From positions 3,258,062 through 3,309,284 of the forward strand of contig LSYV01000003.1 in assembly GCA_001584585.1 (NCBI GenBank): DNA of 51,223 nt, written 5' to 3'. This DNA comes from Gonium pectorale. Its lineage: Eukaryota; Chlorophyta; Chlorophyceae; Chlamydomonadales; Volvocaceae. Both the position numbers and the translations under genes were made by a program. The notes beneath the pieces were generated by a model. It did not search any database, was not told the origin of the DNA, and saw nothing but the letters and a program-made list of their open reading frames with translations. Numbering within the stretch: the first letter of the stretch is position 1; each line of letters starts with the position of its first letter. Shown piece after piece: positions 32,164-45,059 of this stretch.

Positions 32164-35100
32164 ATGATGGCGGTCCCAATGGCGTCGGTGCCAGGCATGC
32201 CCGACCTCCAGGTCTGTTCGTTGGACAAGCTGTGACTTACGCCAATCGGCAGGAAACTTACAACATGCCGTGCGTTACAACCCGCAGCTGCGTATGAGCA
32301 AGAAAATCGCGCAGCTGACGAAGGTAGACCGGAATGGTATCGCTCGCTTCGTTAGCCTGGTACTAGCGCAGTTCTTCAGTGCAGGTCATCTATCACCTGA
32401 ATAATAAAAACGAGGATAATGAGCTGGACCTGGCGGAGCTTGCGGAGCAGTATGAGACAGAGATAGAGCAAATACTGAAGGATACTGCCGATAAAATTAA
32501 TCACTTCAAGGCACAATTAGATGCAGCTAACGATGCAGCCCGCATCGCGGAATTGAATAAGGTGGGAGATGGTCGGGCCGCGGAGGGCTTTCTTACGCAG
32601 ACCAGACAGCTCAGAGAACCGTTGATACCCCCATACATGCAGCAACTCGAAGCGAAATATGAGGATGAGCGTCGAAGGTGCCTCATGGAAATCGAGGCCA
32701 TTCGGAAGGTGCGGCACGATTGCAGGGGGGGGGCGACGGGTGCTAGGGTGGCACGCTGGGTGCGCACCTGTACTAACACGCATCGGCCCCATGGGGTTCA
32801 ACCCCCTGGGCTGAACGCACGATGCTGACAGGCGGTGGCGGCTGGGGTGGTGTGTTGCGTATGCAAACGGCGTGCTGGGGCGGAGTCTGGGTAACACCCA
32901 GGAAGCATGTGCACCGCCCCTCATGCGTAGCAACCCAGGGCTGCTGGGTAGCATGCGTGTATAAATGCACTGGGATGCCCCTACCTACCTCGTGTGGTGT
33001 CACGCGTGGCCGCATGGCCGGGAGGGTTGCCGCCTTGACGAGCCATATGGGTCCTCACCTCGGCGTCGGCACCCCGACTGCAGAGGGCGGCGGAGAAGGA
33101 GGCGGCCATCCAAAAAGCGGCCACCAAGCAGATCGAGGGGCTGCAGACGCAGCTGGATGACCTGCAGCGGCAGCTGAGCACGCGCATCAAGGAGGTCAAC
33201 GAAATGTCGTCAAACGCAAACTCAAGCACCCAGGTACCCACCCGTAATGTAGCTTGCGCATGGGCCTTCGCACTGAAACTGTCGTGAGGAAGCCGCGGCA
33301 CATCCTGCTGCCCCCGTGCGGCCCGGTGGCTCCAGGGACCGAGTTCCTTGCCGGCGCTTACTGCTGATTACTGGTCCCATCACTCTCATTCTGGCACTCA
33401 CACCCAAAGGTTACCGCTGTTGTATTCCTTCGCCGTGCTGCAGGAGCTGCAGGCAGCGCTGGCGCGCGCGCGGCAGGAGACCGAGGACGCTATTCAGAGC
33501 CACAACCGGCGCTACAACGACATGCTGGCGGAGCGCATGGCCAAGGAGGACGCGCTGACGGAGCAGTGTGAGCAGCTGCGGAGGCAGCTGGAGGCAGCGG
33601 GGCGAGCGCGCGAAGAGTTGGAGGGCGCGGCGGCGGAGGCACGGGCGCGCTGGGACAAGGAGCGGGCGGAATTAGCGGACGAGCGCAAGGTAAGGGTTTC
33701 GGAGTCAGCGGGGTTGCGGGGTTGGGCTGACGCCTTTGTATCATGGCAAGGGTTGGAAAGGCCTAGGTTCTCGCGTCAGCGGGTCCTGCGGGAGTTTTGA
33801 ATAGACACGCTACCGAGTGCCGCTACATCGACTGGCCTTAAATCACCAGACCTCGCCTTGACACCACCGCGCTGCACAAAGGCAAGCCTGGCCGGCTAGC
33901 CTGCCAGCCTACCGTCCGTGTGTTACGCATGCGTGACGGAGAGCAGAAAACAGCCTGCTGTCCGTGCGCATCGTACGTCCTGCACCGCCCCTGCCATGCC
34001 AACCTTTCTTGCACGCTAAATCGGACCAGGCCGCGGATGCGTCCTGGAAGGGCAAGGTGGAGTCGCTGGTGGAGGAGCTGCAGCGGGAGAAGGCGGCGCA
34101 GCGGGATGCGGGGGCGCGAGCGGCGGACGCGGCTGGGGAGGCGGCGAAGCGGATCAAGGGACTGGAGGCGTCGCTGGCGGGGGCGGAGGAGGCGCTAAAG
34201 GGCAAGCAGGCAGAGGCGGACAAGTGGGTCGGGGCGCTGTGGCCTGGGTCTGGCTAGGCGGGGCTGCGGGGCGGGGGCGAGTGGGCCAGCGGCGCACACT
34301 GCACGGGTATGCGAGCAGGCATGGGAGGATGGGGCCGGGGCAAGGACGACGGAGTGTGAACACTCCCGGGAAAGCCAAGAGGTTCGATCGCTTCCCGCCT
34401 CCGCCGACTTGCGCCCATCGCACCCCCCGCCCACCCGCTCCCCTGCAGGCTCCAGGCCGAGCTTGAGGCCCTGCGCGCCAGCAGCTCCGCCGCGGCTGCC
34501 GAGCTGGAGCAGCGGATCGCGGACCTGCAGCTGCAGCTGGAGGCCGCCAGCACGGGGGCGCAGGGCGAGCAGCAGGCCTTCCAGGCAGCCCAGGCGGCTG
34601 CCGCTGCCGAGCGGGAGCGGCTGGCAGCGTCGCTGAAGGCCACGGAGGCGCAGCTGGCCGAGGCCAAGGTGGGGGTCAGAGAGGGGCCGGGCGCGTGCCT
34701 GTCTTTTGCCAACCAGGAGTTGACGGTCGGCCTTGGAGGTAATGAAGAAGGGAAACGAGTCGCGTCGCAGACACCGAATCGCATACTCAAAAAGTACTTG
34801 TGGTGGTCTTGGCGTAGTTGAAGACGACCTGTGAAACTTCAACGTCAGCAACGAGCGAGCAGCGCTGTAGCGTACCTCCGCTGATCGTAGTCACTGAATA
34901 TCTGAAGGGGAGGCGGAGGAAAGCCCATGCCCATCCACCCAACCTAGCATGCGGACAGACTGGCACAGCGCTGGCGCCGCGAGCGCGGGCCTGCCCAGAC
35001 GGACTAACGATGGATGACGGCGACACATGCGGGGCAGGCAAAGCAGAGGCAGAGCAGATACGCGCCACGCTGAAAACTCGTTACCCAGTTGCTGCGGATA

Positions 35101-38100
35101 CCGGTAACGGAAAGAGACGGGGTGGCAAGGAGAAAAGGCAGGCGGACTGTACGGGGGTACGACAGACAAGGGCGTCGGGGGGTGAGTAGGCAAGGGTGCT
35201 GACCGTGCGCGGACCGACAAGCGGTTCGGCCGTGGGGGGACGCGTTTGCGCCAGTGGCCCGAACGCATGTAGCACCGAGTTTTGAGCCCAGCACTAGGCC
35301 CCAAGAGCGCCAACCCTAACAGCGCCTTCAGTCGGTGGGACGTTGTGACGCCGTATCGCGCACTGGGATGTGGGGAGATGCCCAGCGTGGGACGGCTGGG
35401 CGGAAGCGGGCGTTGCAGCGCACGGCCTGGGTCGTAGGCCGCGTACGCAGCCAGCCCCCGGCGCGGATACGTCATCTTGCGCTGTCCGCCCTGCGCACCC
35501 CACCATTTCGAGACCCTCGCCTCCGTGGCCCAAAAGCCTTCTGCCCTGGTCCGCTGCGTATTGTTGTGCGATGGAATCTTTTCCGCTTCCAAACCCCTCG
35601 GTTCCCCTTAGGCTGAGCTGACGGAACTCAAGTCGCAGCTGGCCAAAACCCGCATCGACGGCGATGCGGTGGCGGGGCAGCTGAAGGGGCGGGTGTCGGC
35701 GCTGGAGGAGGAGCTGCAGCGGGCCGTCGCAAAGGGGCAGGCGGACGCCAAGGACGCTGCGGACAAGGTGGGCGGGTACGGGTTGGAGGCGTTCTCCCCA
35801 GGGCGCATGCATGCCATCCGTACACCAACCAGGAGAAGCTGGCAAGGCGGCCAGGGTGGGGCGGGTGGAGGGATGGGATCAAGAGTGGGAGGAGCGGGCT
35901 GCACGGCATGTTGAGTGAAGGGTGGCCCTTCCGCGGTGTTGAGCGCGTGCGATGTGGGTAAGTGGGGTAATCGCCGGAGTCCTGGGCACCTCAGCGATGC
36001 AGCTCTGTAGCGCCGCGCCCCTACCTCGCCCAAGCGCGTGCACACACCCCAGCCTGCCCCGCGAGCCCGCGTGCACCCCCGCCCCCGCCCAGACTCGCGA
36101 CCAATATGAAAGAAAGCTGGCGGAGGCTGCCGAGGCGGCCCGCAAGGCGCTGGATGGGATGCAGCGGGAGCGGGACGAGCTGGTGGAGGCCGCTCGCAAG
36201 GAGGCGGCGCTGCGGCTGGCGGGAGCGGAGGGCAGCGCGCGGAACCAGATGGACGAGCTGCGGAAGAAGTGGGTCCGGGCCCGGGTTTGGATTTGTATCT
36301 GTTGAGGATGGGGCTGGGTTGGGCTGTGATCGCGTAGGCGCGCCGTGCGGAGCGGTGCACCGGGGCAAGTGGCACAGAGGGCCTCGACAAGTGCGGCTGG
36401 AGGCCGCTGGAGTAGCCAGGGACGTGCGTATGGGGAGAGAAGGGCCGAAGCAGTGGTGCGGTCTCTCCTGACCTGCACACTGGCCGTTGTCTCCTACGTC
36501 AGGCTGGAAGCGGATAAGGCTGCTACTGTGGCGGCCGCCGAAGCCGCTGCGGCGGAGGCGGCGGCGGAAGCGGCGGCCCAGCGGGAAGAGCTGCAGCGGA
36601 AGCTGGCGGAGGCGGAAGCGGCGCTGGCGGCGGAGAGCCGGGCGCGGGAGGCCCTGGCAGTTGAGGTGGCGGAGCTGCGGCGGCAGCTTGAGGACACGGG
36701 CAAGGAGGCCAGTGGCGCGAAGGTGGGTGTCGCGGGACCTGGGACCGCGGGTCGCCGGACACCCGTCCCATGTGGCGGAGGGCGTTTGGAAGCATTGGTT
36801 ATGAGGAGGACGGGCTGGCATCCAGCAGCAGCTTCGTATGGCAAAGGGGAGGACCGTACGGGGTGAATCGGGTGGCAGTGTGCTTTGCTGGCATCCCAGC
36901 CGGCGGCAACCCAACAGCCCGCACTCCCGTGCGCGCTCCGTGGCCCATGGAACCGTATCCGCTGCCCCCTGCCACGATCCAACAGGCCCAGCTGGAGGAG
37001 CGAGTGCGCTCCCTCACGGCCCGCGAGACGGAATTGTCCGAGGAGCTCGGCAAGCAGGCCAAGGCGCTGGCCGCCGTGGAGGCGGAGGCGGCCGAGCAGC
37101 GGGCGCGGGCAGACAAGCTGCAGGCGGAGCTGGAGGCGGCCATCAAGAAGGTCGGTGCGGCGGCTTGCGCTTTGCCTGCACGGTTTGGAGCGTCGCTCAC
37201 CGCCTCTCGCACCTTTTTCTCGCCGAAGGCGTACATTCCCCAAGCCCCGCTCTTGTACGCGGGAACGCCCACTCCAGCGGATCCCTCGACCACCTCGCGC
37301 AAGCCGGCTCCCTCCTTTGCGCCTCCTCACCTGCCCATCGCGCGCGCAGGCCACTCAGGACGCCGTGGCCGCCGAAACCCTGCTGACGATGGAGCGGTCC
37401 CGCCTGGAGCGCGAGGCGACGCAGCAGCTGGAGTCGGCGCTGCGGCTCGCCCGGGAGGAGGCGGCGGCGCAGCTGGCGGCCGAGCTGGGGTCGCAGCGCG
37501 CGCAGTTGAGTGCCGCGGGGGGTGCGGTGGAGGCTTCGCTGCGGGCGCAGATGGACGAGCTGCGGAAGAAGACGGAGGCGGAGGCCGAGTCGGCGCGGAA
37601 CAAGCACCGGCAGGTAAGCTTGGCGGGGATAAGAGGGCGTTGGGGGGCGGGCATGCGGGGAAAAGCCACGATGTTGGAGAGCATTCGCGCTAGCGAAGCC
37701 CGGGACGCATGCTATTTGGGACGCGGGAGCACGGAAAGCGGGAGCGTGGGAAGCGGGAGCGGAGGGAAGGCATGCCCAGGGAACCAGTAGAATGCGCTCC
37801 GATGGCATGTGCGCAGGTGTGGTTAGAAGCTAGATGGCCCTTAAGGGCGACGCCGAGCTGCGTCGCGGCTCGCAATCCGCACGACTCACCGCGTTTTGAA
37901 CTATAACCGAATCGCTTCACATCCCTGGACTTCCGCTCCCCCTACCAATGTGGCTCACCAGGAGCTGGAGGAACTCCGGCGCAAGCATGACGCCGAGCTC
38001 ACCAGCGCCCGCCACGCCGCCGCCACCGAGCTGTCCGACGCCAAGGCGGCGGCGGCAGCCGCGCAGGTCCTGGCGGAGGACGCCCTGCGGACCCAGATGC

Positions 38101-39730
38101 GGGAGGCCCTGGCGGCGGCCGAGGAGCACGAGCGGACTGCGCTGGAGCTGCTGCGGGCAGAGCTGACGGCGGCGGCGGCCGCCGCTGCGGCGGAGGCGCG
38201 CGAGCGGCTGAAGCAGGAGCTGGAATGCGTGGCGGCGGAGGCAGCGGCGGAGCGGGAGCGGGTGGCGCAGCAGCACGAGGCGGCGCTCAAGGCCATCAAG
38301 GAGCAGCGCGTGCGGGACTTGGACGCAGCGGACAAGGTATGCGGGGGCTGGCGGAGGAGGAGCGATGTGGATCGCTGTGCTGTGTGCGGCAATGCGGGAT
38401 GGCCGCGGCGCTTGGCGCTGCACCTGGACGTGCTTCGGCGTTGCGGGGTTTGTGCGGCGGCGATGTGGGTCGGGTCCGGAACGGTCGGGAAGGTCGCCGG
38501 TAGTTGCAAACCCAGCCGCTTCGCCTTAGGTCTGTTGATTAAGGGGGGAGTCGGTGAGTCATCCCAGCAATGACCTCCTGCCAACTCGGCCAGTGTACGC
38601 TGGCATCACGCGAGCTCGCTCCCTGGCAGCCTCCGCGCTCGCACTCTCCCTCCCTTCTCCTGATCTTCTGACTTTTCCCGCCCACACAGGCCAAGGAGAA
38701 CGCCCTGGCGGCCGCCGCGCGGCGCCACGAGGAGGCGCTGGTTGCGCTGCGCAGCGGCCACACCGCCGAGCTGGCCACGCTGCGCAGTGCGCTGGACAAG
38801 GCGGACCGCGCCGCCGCGGCGTCGCAGGCGCGGGCCATCGCGCTGGAGGGCGACAAGGCTGCGGCGCTGGACCGGGCGGAGCAGCTCACGGTGGCGCTGG
38901 CCAAGAAAGCGGCCGAGATGTCGGACACGGTCTTCCGCCTCAAGCAGGTGCGCTACGGGTGGCGATGCGGAGGAGTGCGGACAAGGGTTGAGGATGGTGG
39001 GAGAGGGGCCCTGGCAGGCGGCAGCTACAGGAGGATGGTGGTGGCAAGAAGTTTGGCCTAAGGGTAAAACCAGTATGCGGCCAGGGAAGGGCTCGTCATG
39101 TTTGGTGGTTTTCCTGCTGGGAAGTTTGCGTGTCCAGAGCAGCAGACTGCGGTACCATGAAGTGCCGCACCCCGGGCCTCGCTGCTACCTACACGCGCAC
39201 CGCACCGCGGCCCCCTCCCCACGCAGGAAGCCGCCGCGGAGCGCGAGTCGCTCCTCCGCTCCTACACCGCTGACAAGGACGCGCTCGCTGCCGAGTCCGC
39301 CCAGCTGGCAGCGCAGCTGCGCCAGGCGGCCGCCGACGCCGCCGCGACGGCGGCGGAGCGCTACGCCGCCCTCGAGGCCAGCTACACCACGCTCAAGGCG
39401 CGGTGGGACGCCCGGGAGTCGCGCGAGGAGGACGTCGCGCGCATCGCGGCGCTGGAGGGCAAGGTCCGACAGCTGGAGGAGCTGGTGCGGACGAGCGAGG
39501 AGCGAATGACGGCCCTGCGTGCAGAGCTGCTGCTGCGCGAGGAGACGTACAACAAGCACTTCAAGAACGGGGGCGCGGGGGAGAAGGTGCTGAACGTGGA
39601 GATGGCGCTGGGCGCGCAGGCGGGCGTGATGGACTGGATGCTGGGGAAGAAGGGCGGCGGCACGGCCAGCGGCGGGCACGGCAAGGCGACGGGCGGGCGG
39701 GACGGCACACTGGGCAGCCGCGGGAAATGA
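32164..39730 (+). CDS. FAM184-like long coiled-coil protein
   Basis: Sixteen exons join in frame to 1084 residues: 32164-32211, 32288-32323, 32385-32561, 32643-32708, 33084-33233, 33444-33689, 34030-34223, 34449-34668, 35612-35767, 36093-36268, 36503-36722, 36986-37150, 37350-37613, 37962-38336, 38690-38947, 39227-39730. The N-terminal signature MSKKIAQLTKVIYHLNNKNE, followed by an acidic stretch, EIEQIL and then DTADKI, is diagnostic of FAM184A/B. So is a C-terminal block like LLLREETYNKHF. Between them the chain is nearly continuous Ala/Glu/Lys/Arg/Leu heptad coiled coil with no catalytic domain. Family function is poorly known. The first exon and the 76-nt intron after it are the weakest part: the conserved block could instead be preceded by YNPQLR using acceptor 32251. 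The tail after the signature is Gly-rich. Confidence 0.83.
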
Positions 39731-40969
39731 GGCGGGTGGGGATGGGGGGCGGCTTGAGGGAGAGTTGCCAGAAGGGGCCAAGGGGGACGGCGGCGGTATG
39801 GTGAGCTGTGGGTTTTGGGGCGGGGTGGGGTGTGGACTCGCGTGGGGGCGGTGGCAGTGGTAGAGAGGATTATGTGCACGTACAACGTGCACTGTGCATA
39901 GGGCTTCACGCATTGGGCTATGGCCTGCAGACGTGCAGGCACGGTGCTGTTGCGCTCCAGACCGGAGCTGGGATGCGAGGACAGCGGGCTAGGGGCAGCT
40001 GGTGTTGTCGCGCCGGTCTGTGCAATTCGCAAACATGTCGGCAGTGCAAGGCGACTTCGGAGGGTGGGCGGTTGCAACTGGGATGGCGTGACCACAGTCC
40101 CCTGCGCGCATTGGGCCGACCTTGTAAAACCTGCAAGGCTGTCGATTCTTATGTGAAGGATGCTGCATAATGTACAGGAGCTGCTTGTTGTTGTCAAGTG
40201 CCGGCTGTGGAAGTTGGGAATGTTCGTTGAGAGGGGCCGGACGCCGCGCCAGGACTGCAGGCCTTGCTCAAGAGGATCTGACTGCGCTTAACCGGCCTGT
40301 CATCACGATGAGGGTCGGGGCGTACTTGAGCAGCAAGAGAAGAATGACCCGTGGGTCAATGGCTGACAGCGGAATTTTGCCCCAATGCAAGTTCCATTGC
40401 GCTCGCAAGTTCAAGGCAATGCTTGAATTACAATGCGCAATTGTAACCAACTACTTGCCTCAGCTGCCTGTCCGTACCGCAATCGTGCCCGCATGGCCGT
40501 ATTGCGCGCAGACAGGACTGGTCATCATCTCCGCCTCTGGCAAGGCTGCCAGCGTTCTCAGCTCCAATGAGCTATTGTTTCTAGCTGCTGCCTTGGGAGC
40601 TCGCCCAGATCTGCCGTCCTTTGCATTCATTGCCCCGCGAGCAGGCTCTCCCTCCAATCACTTCGCATTGGCCGGCTCCAAGCCATCTCATACTGAAACT
40701 CGACGATCTGTAGGCGTGGGCGCTGCGACGGCATTGCTCTGAGTAAGGCCGAGCGGCTCTCCGTCACTCTTCGGTCTCAACCCCCCGCGCGTCCTTCTCT
40801 TCGCCTACATTCACCCACTCACAGCTCCCATCATGCCCAGCTGCCCGCTCATGCTATACCACCACGAGTGCTGCTTTTTCCTCGACTTCCCGCGGGCCTA
40901 CCCCCGGCCGCTCCCCCCGCGTCGTCGCGCGCATCGCGCTCTCGCCGCGCAGGCGCTCGCTCCGCCACC
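39731..40969. other. Intergenic region, FAM184 3' flank and PLATZ promoter
   Basis: TGTAA motifs at 40123-40127 and 40442-40446 (393 and 712 nt past the FAM184 stop) are poly(A) candidates. Open frames such as 40170-40742 show no family pattern. Another ATG at 40833 lies out of frame with the PLATZ coding region and could be an upstream ORF in its leader. Confidence 0.5.
40123..40127 (+). terminator. Candidate poly(A) signal (TGTAA) of the FAM184-like gene
   Basis: First TGTAA downstream of the stop at 39730, at a distance usual for algal 3' UTRs. Motif and spacing only. Confidence 0.4.
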
Positions 40970-43762
40970 ATGTCGGCCGACGCCCGCGCGCCCCGTGGCT
41001 CCAGCGCTGTAGCGCCCGCCTGGCTCTTGGGGCGCAGCGCGATGCGCCAGCTCGTCTCGGCGGCGGAGCGGCTGTTCACGCCCTGCCCCACCTGCCACGA
41101 GCCGCACCGGGGCTCCCGCGACAGCCACATCTCCTTCCTCAACGTGGACGACCCGCGGGGGCGGGCGTACTGCCACTTCTGCAACCCCAAGGACACCGCA
41201 GCGCGGGTGGTGCAGGTCCGGCGCAACACCTATCACGACGGTGAGATGCGATTTCTGTGTGGGCGCCGGCAGCGGCAGCGTGCGGGAAAGGAGTTGCCGT
41301 CAATGAGGGCACTGCTCTGGGGAGCGAGCGGGATTGCACAAGCCATGCTGGCTAGCAACTGTGTTGGCAAACATATGCTATCGACACCTCCACGCCCTTG
41401 TCTTCCACCCACGCGGCGCACCGTCCGATTCCTCCTCGACAAGGGACCGCCTGTGGTACGACGCACTTGCGGCCTACCCCACACCCCGCCACCCATGCGC
41501 GCGCAGTGATGCGGATCGGCGATCTGAGCAAGCTGTACGACACGTCCCACATTCAGCAGTACACCATCAACAACGGCAAGGTCATCTTCCTACGGGCGCG
41601 TCCGCAGCCGCCGAAGTGCGTTCGTGGGATTGGTGGACGTGACGGAGGTTTTGGTCGGGGCGGGACCGGGGTGGGCCTCAACAGGGGAAGCCTGTCGGCG
41701 TTGCGCGGGGACAAGCTAGGGCGGGGGCAGTGCGGACGGCTTCATCTGCAAAAGTGCAAAATGCAACCCTCAGCGTCCACTTTGAGCAGCCGGCGAGCCC
41801 CCCCCCACCTCACTTCTTAGCCGGCACATCACGCGGCAGGGGAAACCGGCCTGCGTTTTAAACCCCCATTCCGGAAGCGCCGAGGCGCCGCCCCAAGTAG
41901 TGCAGAGGCCAGCGGTCCTCCGCGTGCCCTCGACCGAACCCTGCCCGCGCCCACGCCCACGCAGGCCTGGGTCCGCTGGCCCCGCCTGCAGCCACTGCCA
42001 CCGGGTCCTGATGGACCCGGGCAGCCGATTCTGCTCCTTGGAGTGCAAGCTCAACCGGGAGGACGGCCTGGCGCCCATGTCGGCCGAGGAGGCGCGGGCT
42101 GCCGGCGACAGCAAGAAGATCAAGATACCCAGGCGCCTTGCCGGCAGCGCGGATTCAGGGCCCGAGGGCTCGGACGGCGGTGACGCCGCGGCGGGGCAGC
42201 TGCGCTCGGCGCCGCCGCTGCCGCCATGGGAGGCTGGGACCACATCGGCCGCAGCCGGCGCGCGGCGCGCCTCGCCCGGCGGCGGCAGCGGCCGTCGGCG
42301 GAGGACCAGTGGCGGCAGCGGACTGCTGTACAGCGACGGCGGCGGCGACGACTGGGAGGACGCCCAAGATGCGGCGGTGGCAGCGCAGCTGGTGCCAGGC
42401 CGCGGCGGCGCCGCCGGCCACGACATGTACTCCCACGGCGGCCTGCCGCCGCTGCCCCGCAGCAACCTCCCTGGAGGCGCCTCCCGCCGTGGTGGCAGTG
42501 CCTTTGCCGCCGGCTCCTCGCCGTTCCTGCAGGGCGCGCGCGGAACCGCTGCAGGCGGGAACGCAGGCATGGCAGCTAGGCCACAACGCAGCCGCCAGCC
42601 CTCCATGCGGCTGGCGGACTGCGTTCCCGAGCCCCTGGATCTGCACTACGACGAATTGGCGTCCCCAGAGGGCTACGACCCGCAGGGGCAGCAACCCGGT
42701 CAGCGCTGCAGCCAGCAGTACCCCTACCCGTGCGCACCCGCCATCGGGCTGGGGGCGTTCGGTCGCGCAAACAGCGCGCCGCTCGCAACGGCGGCGGCGG
42801 CTAGCGAGTCAACAGGCAGCGGCTGTGGTGCTGGCATTGGCGGCACAGCGGCGGCGGCGGTTGGGTTTCCGCCTACTGGCGTCCAAACGCTGCGCCACGC
42901 CACCTCCACAGCGCCGGCGGGCCTGGCCGAGTATCTGCTCTCCCTGGTACGGGCAAAGAATGGAGGCGTCGCCGCCACCGCCGCCGGCGCCGCCCTGCCG
43001 CCGCGGCCGCCTGCGTCGCAGCCTCCACCCGCCTGCCGCACAGCATCTGTCGGCGGCGGCACCCTGCCCGTCCGCATCTTCGGTCAGGGAGGGTATGGAC
43101 CCGGGAGCCTCTCCGACCCTGCTGGCGCGCCGGCTGCGTCGACGGCTCCGGAGCAGCGCAGGACCGTTCGCCGCAGCTCCGGCGGCCCCGGCCTGCCGCC
43201 AGCAGGCCCGTTCCCGTTGCCCATTCTGCCGCTGTTCACGGGCGAAGGGGCCGGCGGAGGCGTCGCGGGCTCCAGCGCTGGCAGCGTGGGTGTGGGCGTC
43301 GGGCTGAAGCGCCGCTCTCAGAGCTTCGATGCCGGCGCCGCCGGCGCCGCCGGGTTCCTGGCTGGCGCCGCCATCAACACCGGCGGCGGTGCCGACGACG
43401 ACGACGGGGAGGAAGACGAAGACGTCGAGGACCCCGAGGTGACGTCGCCCATGCAGCGGGAGCCTGGCGGCGGTGGACGTTACGACGCCACCGACGGGCT
43501 AGCGGTGCAGCTGTCCTCGATGCTCAGCCCGGGCCGCATAGGCCGCACAACGCGCCGCCATTCCTATTCCGCCGGCCAGTACGCCGACCTTGGCGGCGGC
43601 GCCGCCGCCGTGCCGTGTCAGCAGGCTCGCGCGGCGGCGGCGCAGTGGGGTGCGTGGAGCGCGGGGTACGGCTGTGGCGGCGGCGGCGAGGAAGGCGACG
43701 AGGCGGAGGCACGGCGCGTGAAGCCGCGCAAGGGGCGTCCGCAGCAGGCGCCCTTGCTGTGA
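40970..43762 (+). CDS. PLATZ zinc-binding transcription factor with long disordered tail
   Basis: Three exons (40970-41240, 41507-41615, 41965-43762) join in frame to 725 residues. The ATG lies in GCCACCATGTCGG, a strong start context. The first ~155 residues carry the PLATZ domain. It opens with AWLLGRSAMRQL; Cys/His ligands follow in FTPCPTCHEPH, RDSHISF and CHFCNP; then VRRNTYHDVMRIGDLSKLYD, QQYTINNGKVIFLRARPQP and the closing CSHCHRVL...FCSLECKLNRED knuckle. PLATZ proteins bind A/T-rich DNA and, in plants, can contact RNA polymerase III factors. Both introns fall at positions where the domain must be joined (NTYHD|V and PPK|PGS). The ~560-residue remainder is Gly/Ala/Pro/Ser-rich with an acidic DDDDGEEDEDVEDPE run; most plant PLATZ proteins are only about 200-260 residues. 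TGTAA at 44210-44214 fits the poly(A) signal. Confidence 0.92.
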
Positions 43763-44209
43763 CCGTGTGCGGAGGGGCGATGGGTTCGGCACTGTCGCGC
43801 GTAGGCATGTGGACAGCGTTCTGCGCAGGATGAGGGTATGGGGATGGACGCTCCCGGGAACGGAGCGGAGAAGAGGGGGAGGCAAGCAACGCGTCGAGGC
43901 GGTTGCAGTTTGCGCGGGTAGCGGTGTGCTCATGAGGGTCCGACAGAGCGTGTCCGCCAGGCAACAGGGTAGGACATAGTTGCAGGGATGCAGACGAGCA
44001 GGCCGGGAACGTTTTGTAGGCGCCCATTTTGTAGGCAACAAGGCAAACAGGTTCCGCCCTTGGCAGGCACATGGTCGGTGAAGGACAATCGCGCATGATG
44101 GGACACCGCAGGAGCGAGGTGGATCGAGGAAAAGTTAGGAAAAAGAGAACCAGAAACGGGTTAGGGAAGGACGAGGAAGGAGGAAGAAGACACTGCTTCT
44201 GAGTTGTCC

Positions 44210-44214
44210 TGTAA
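44210..44214 (+). terminator. Candidate poly(A) signal (TGTAA) of the PLATZ gene
   Basis: Lies 448 nt past the PLATZ stop codon in CCTGTAAATAG. Assigned from motif and distance. Confidence 0.45.
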
Positions 44215-44617
44215 ATAGTAGCGTGGCCTGTTACCATCTGTTCGCATAGGATGGTGAGAGCGGGGCGGAGTGTGGTTTGGGTATAGGTTTTGACTCCGGC
44301 TCACCGTTGACCTGGCAGGGGCAGACCTGCATCTCGCCGTACGGAGGGCGGGTACGGCATGCTAAACGTGCGGCGTTGAGGTCCCCTATCCAATTCACGC
44401 CCGGGCATTGCCATCAAAGCAGTACGACATGTCATGCCTTGTTAGAGTGGCTTGGCAGTATGGCGCGTGGCGGGCGACGGTTTTGAGCAGTAACCGGGTG
44501 ACGGTTTTGAATAGGCGGCAGCTCACTACGAGGGAGTTATTGTTGCGGTTTACACTGCATCCGATGCTGGCCGCAACAGCTACAGCGCAGTAGGGAGGGG
44601 CTCCCGCGCCGTGCAGG

Positions 44618-44622
44618 TTACA
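44618..44622 (-). terminator. Candidate poly(A) signal (TGTAA) of the fibrillin gene
   Basis: Reads TTACA on the given strand, 438 nt beyond the fibrillin stop at 45060. A second copy at 44550-44554 is an alternative. Confidence 0.4.
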
Positions 44623-45059
44623 GGGATGTTGTAGGACGGCACTTTCGTGGCGACAACTGAGCTGCTTGCGACAGCCACCACTGGGCACGTCACGCGCCGT
44701 GTGGGCACCCCCAAACTTGACCGGGAACTGCCTCTGCTTCCATCCTGCTCAATTCAACACCATCCATTCAGCCAGCCGCTTCCCATAGCACGAGGGTCAA
44801 TTCATTGATGCTTGACTGCCTGTGTCCATTACCACGGTGCGCACACGTTTACGAACACGGTCACGTCCCCAACATAAACCTCACAACGAGGCACATCCGG
44901 TCAACCGATGAGAACCACTGGGAGGCCCGCCGGGCCCTGACAGCCCGGCTTGCCAAAGAACATAATTTTTCGAGCACGTTGCCGCGCCCACTCAATTGAT
45001 ATGCAATTGCCCAAGTAGCTAGCCGCCAACCATGCATCTCGCCAAGGACACCCGGAACC

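Larger units (their letters stand above)
43763..45059. other. Convergent intergenic region, PLATZ and fibrillin 3' ends
   Basis: The two converging genes have plausible poly(A) signals facing each other: plus-strand TGTAA at 44210-44214 for PLATZ and minus-strand TGTAA at 44618-44622 (TTACA as written) for the fibrillin. This leaves about 400 nt between them. No coding region or RNA gene is supported. Confidence 0.55.

Noticed and set aside
40833..40970. Earlier ATG as the PLATZ start
   Set aside because: It is in a different frame; the ATG at 40970 has a near-ideal context and leads directly into the PLATZ domain.
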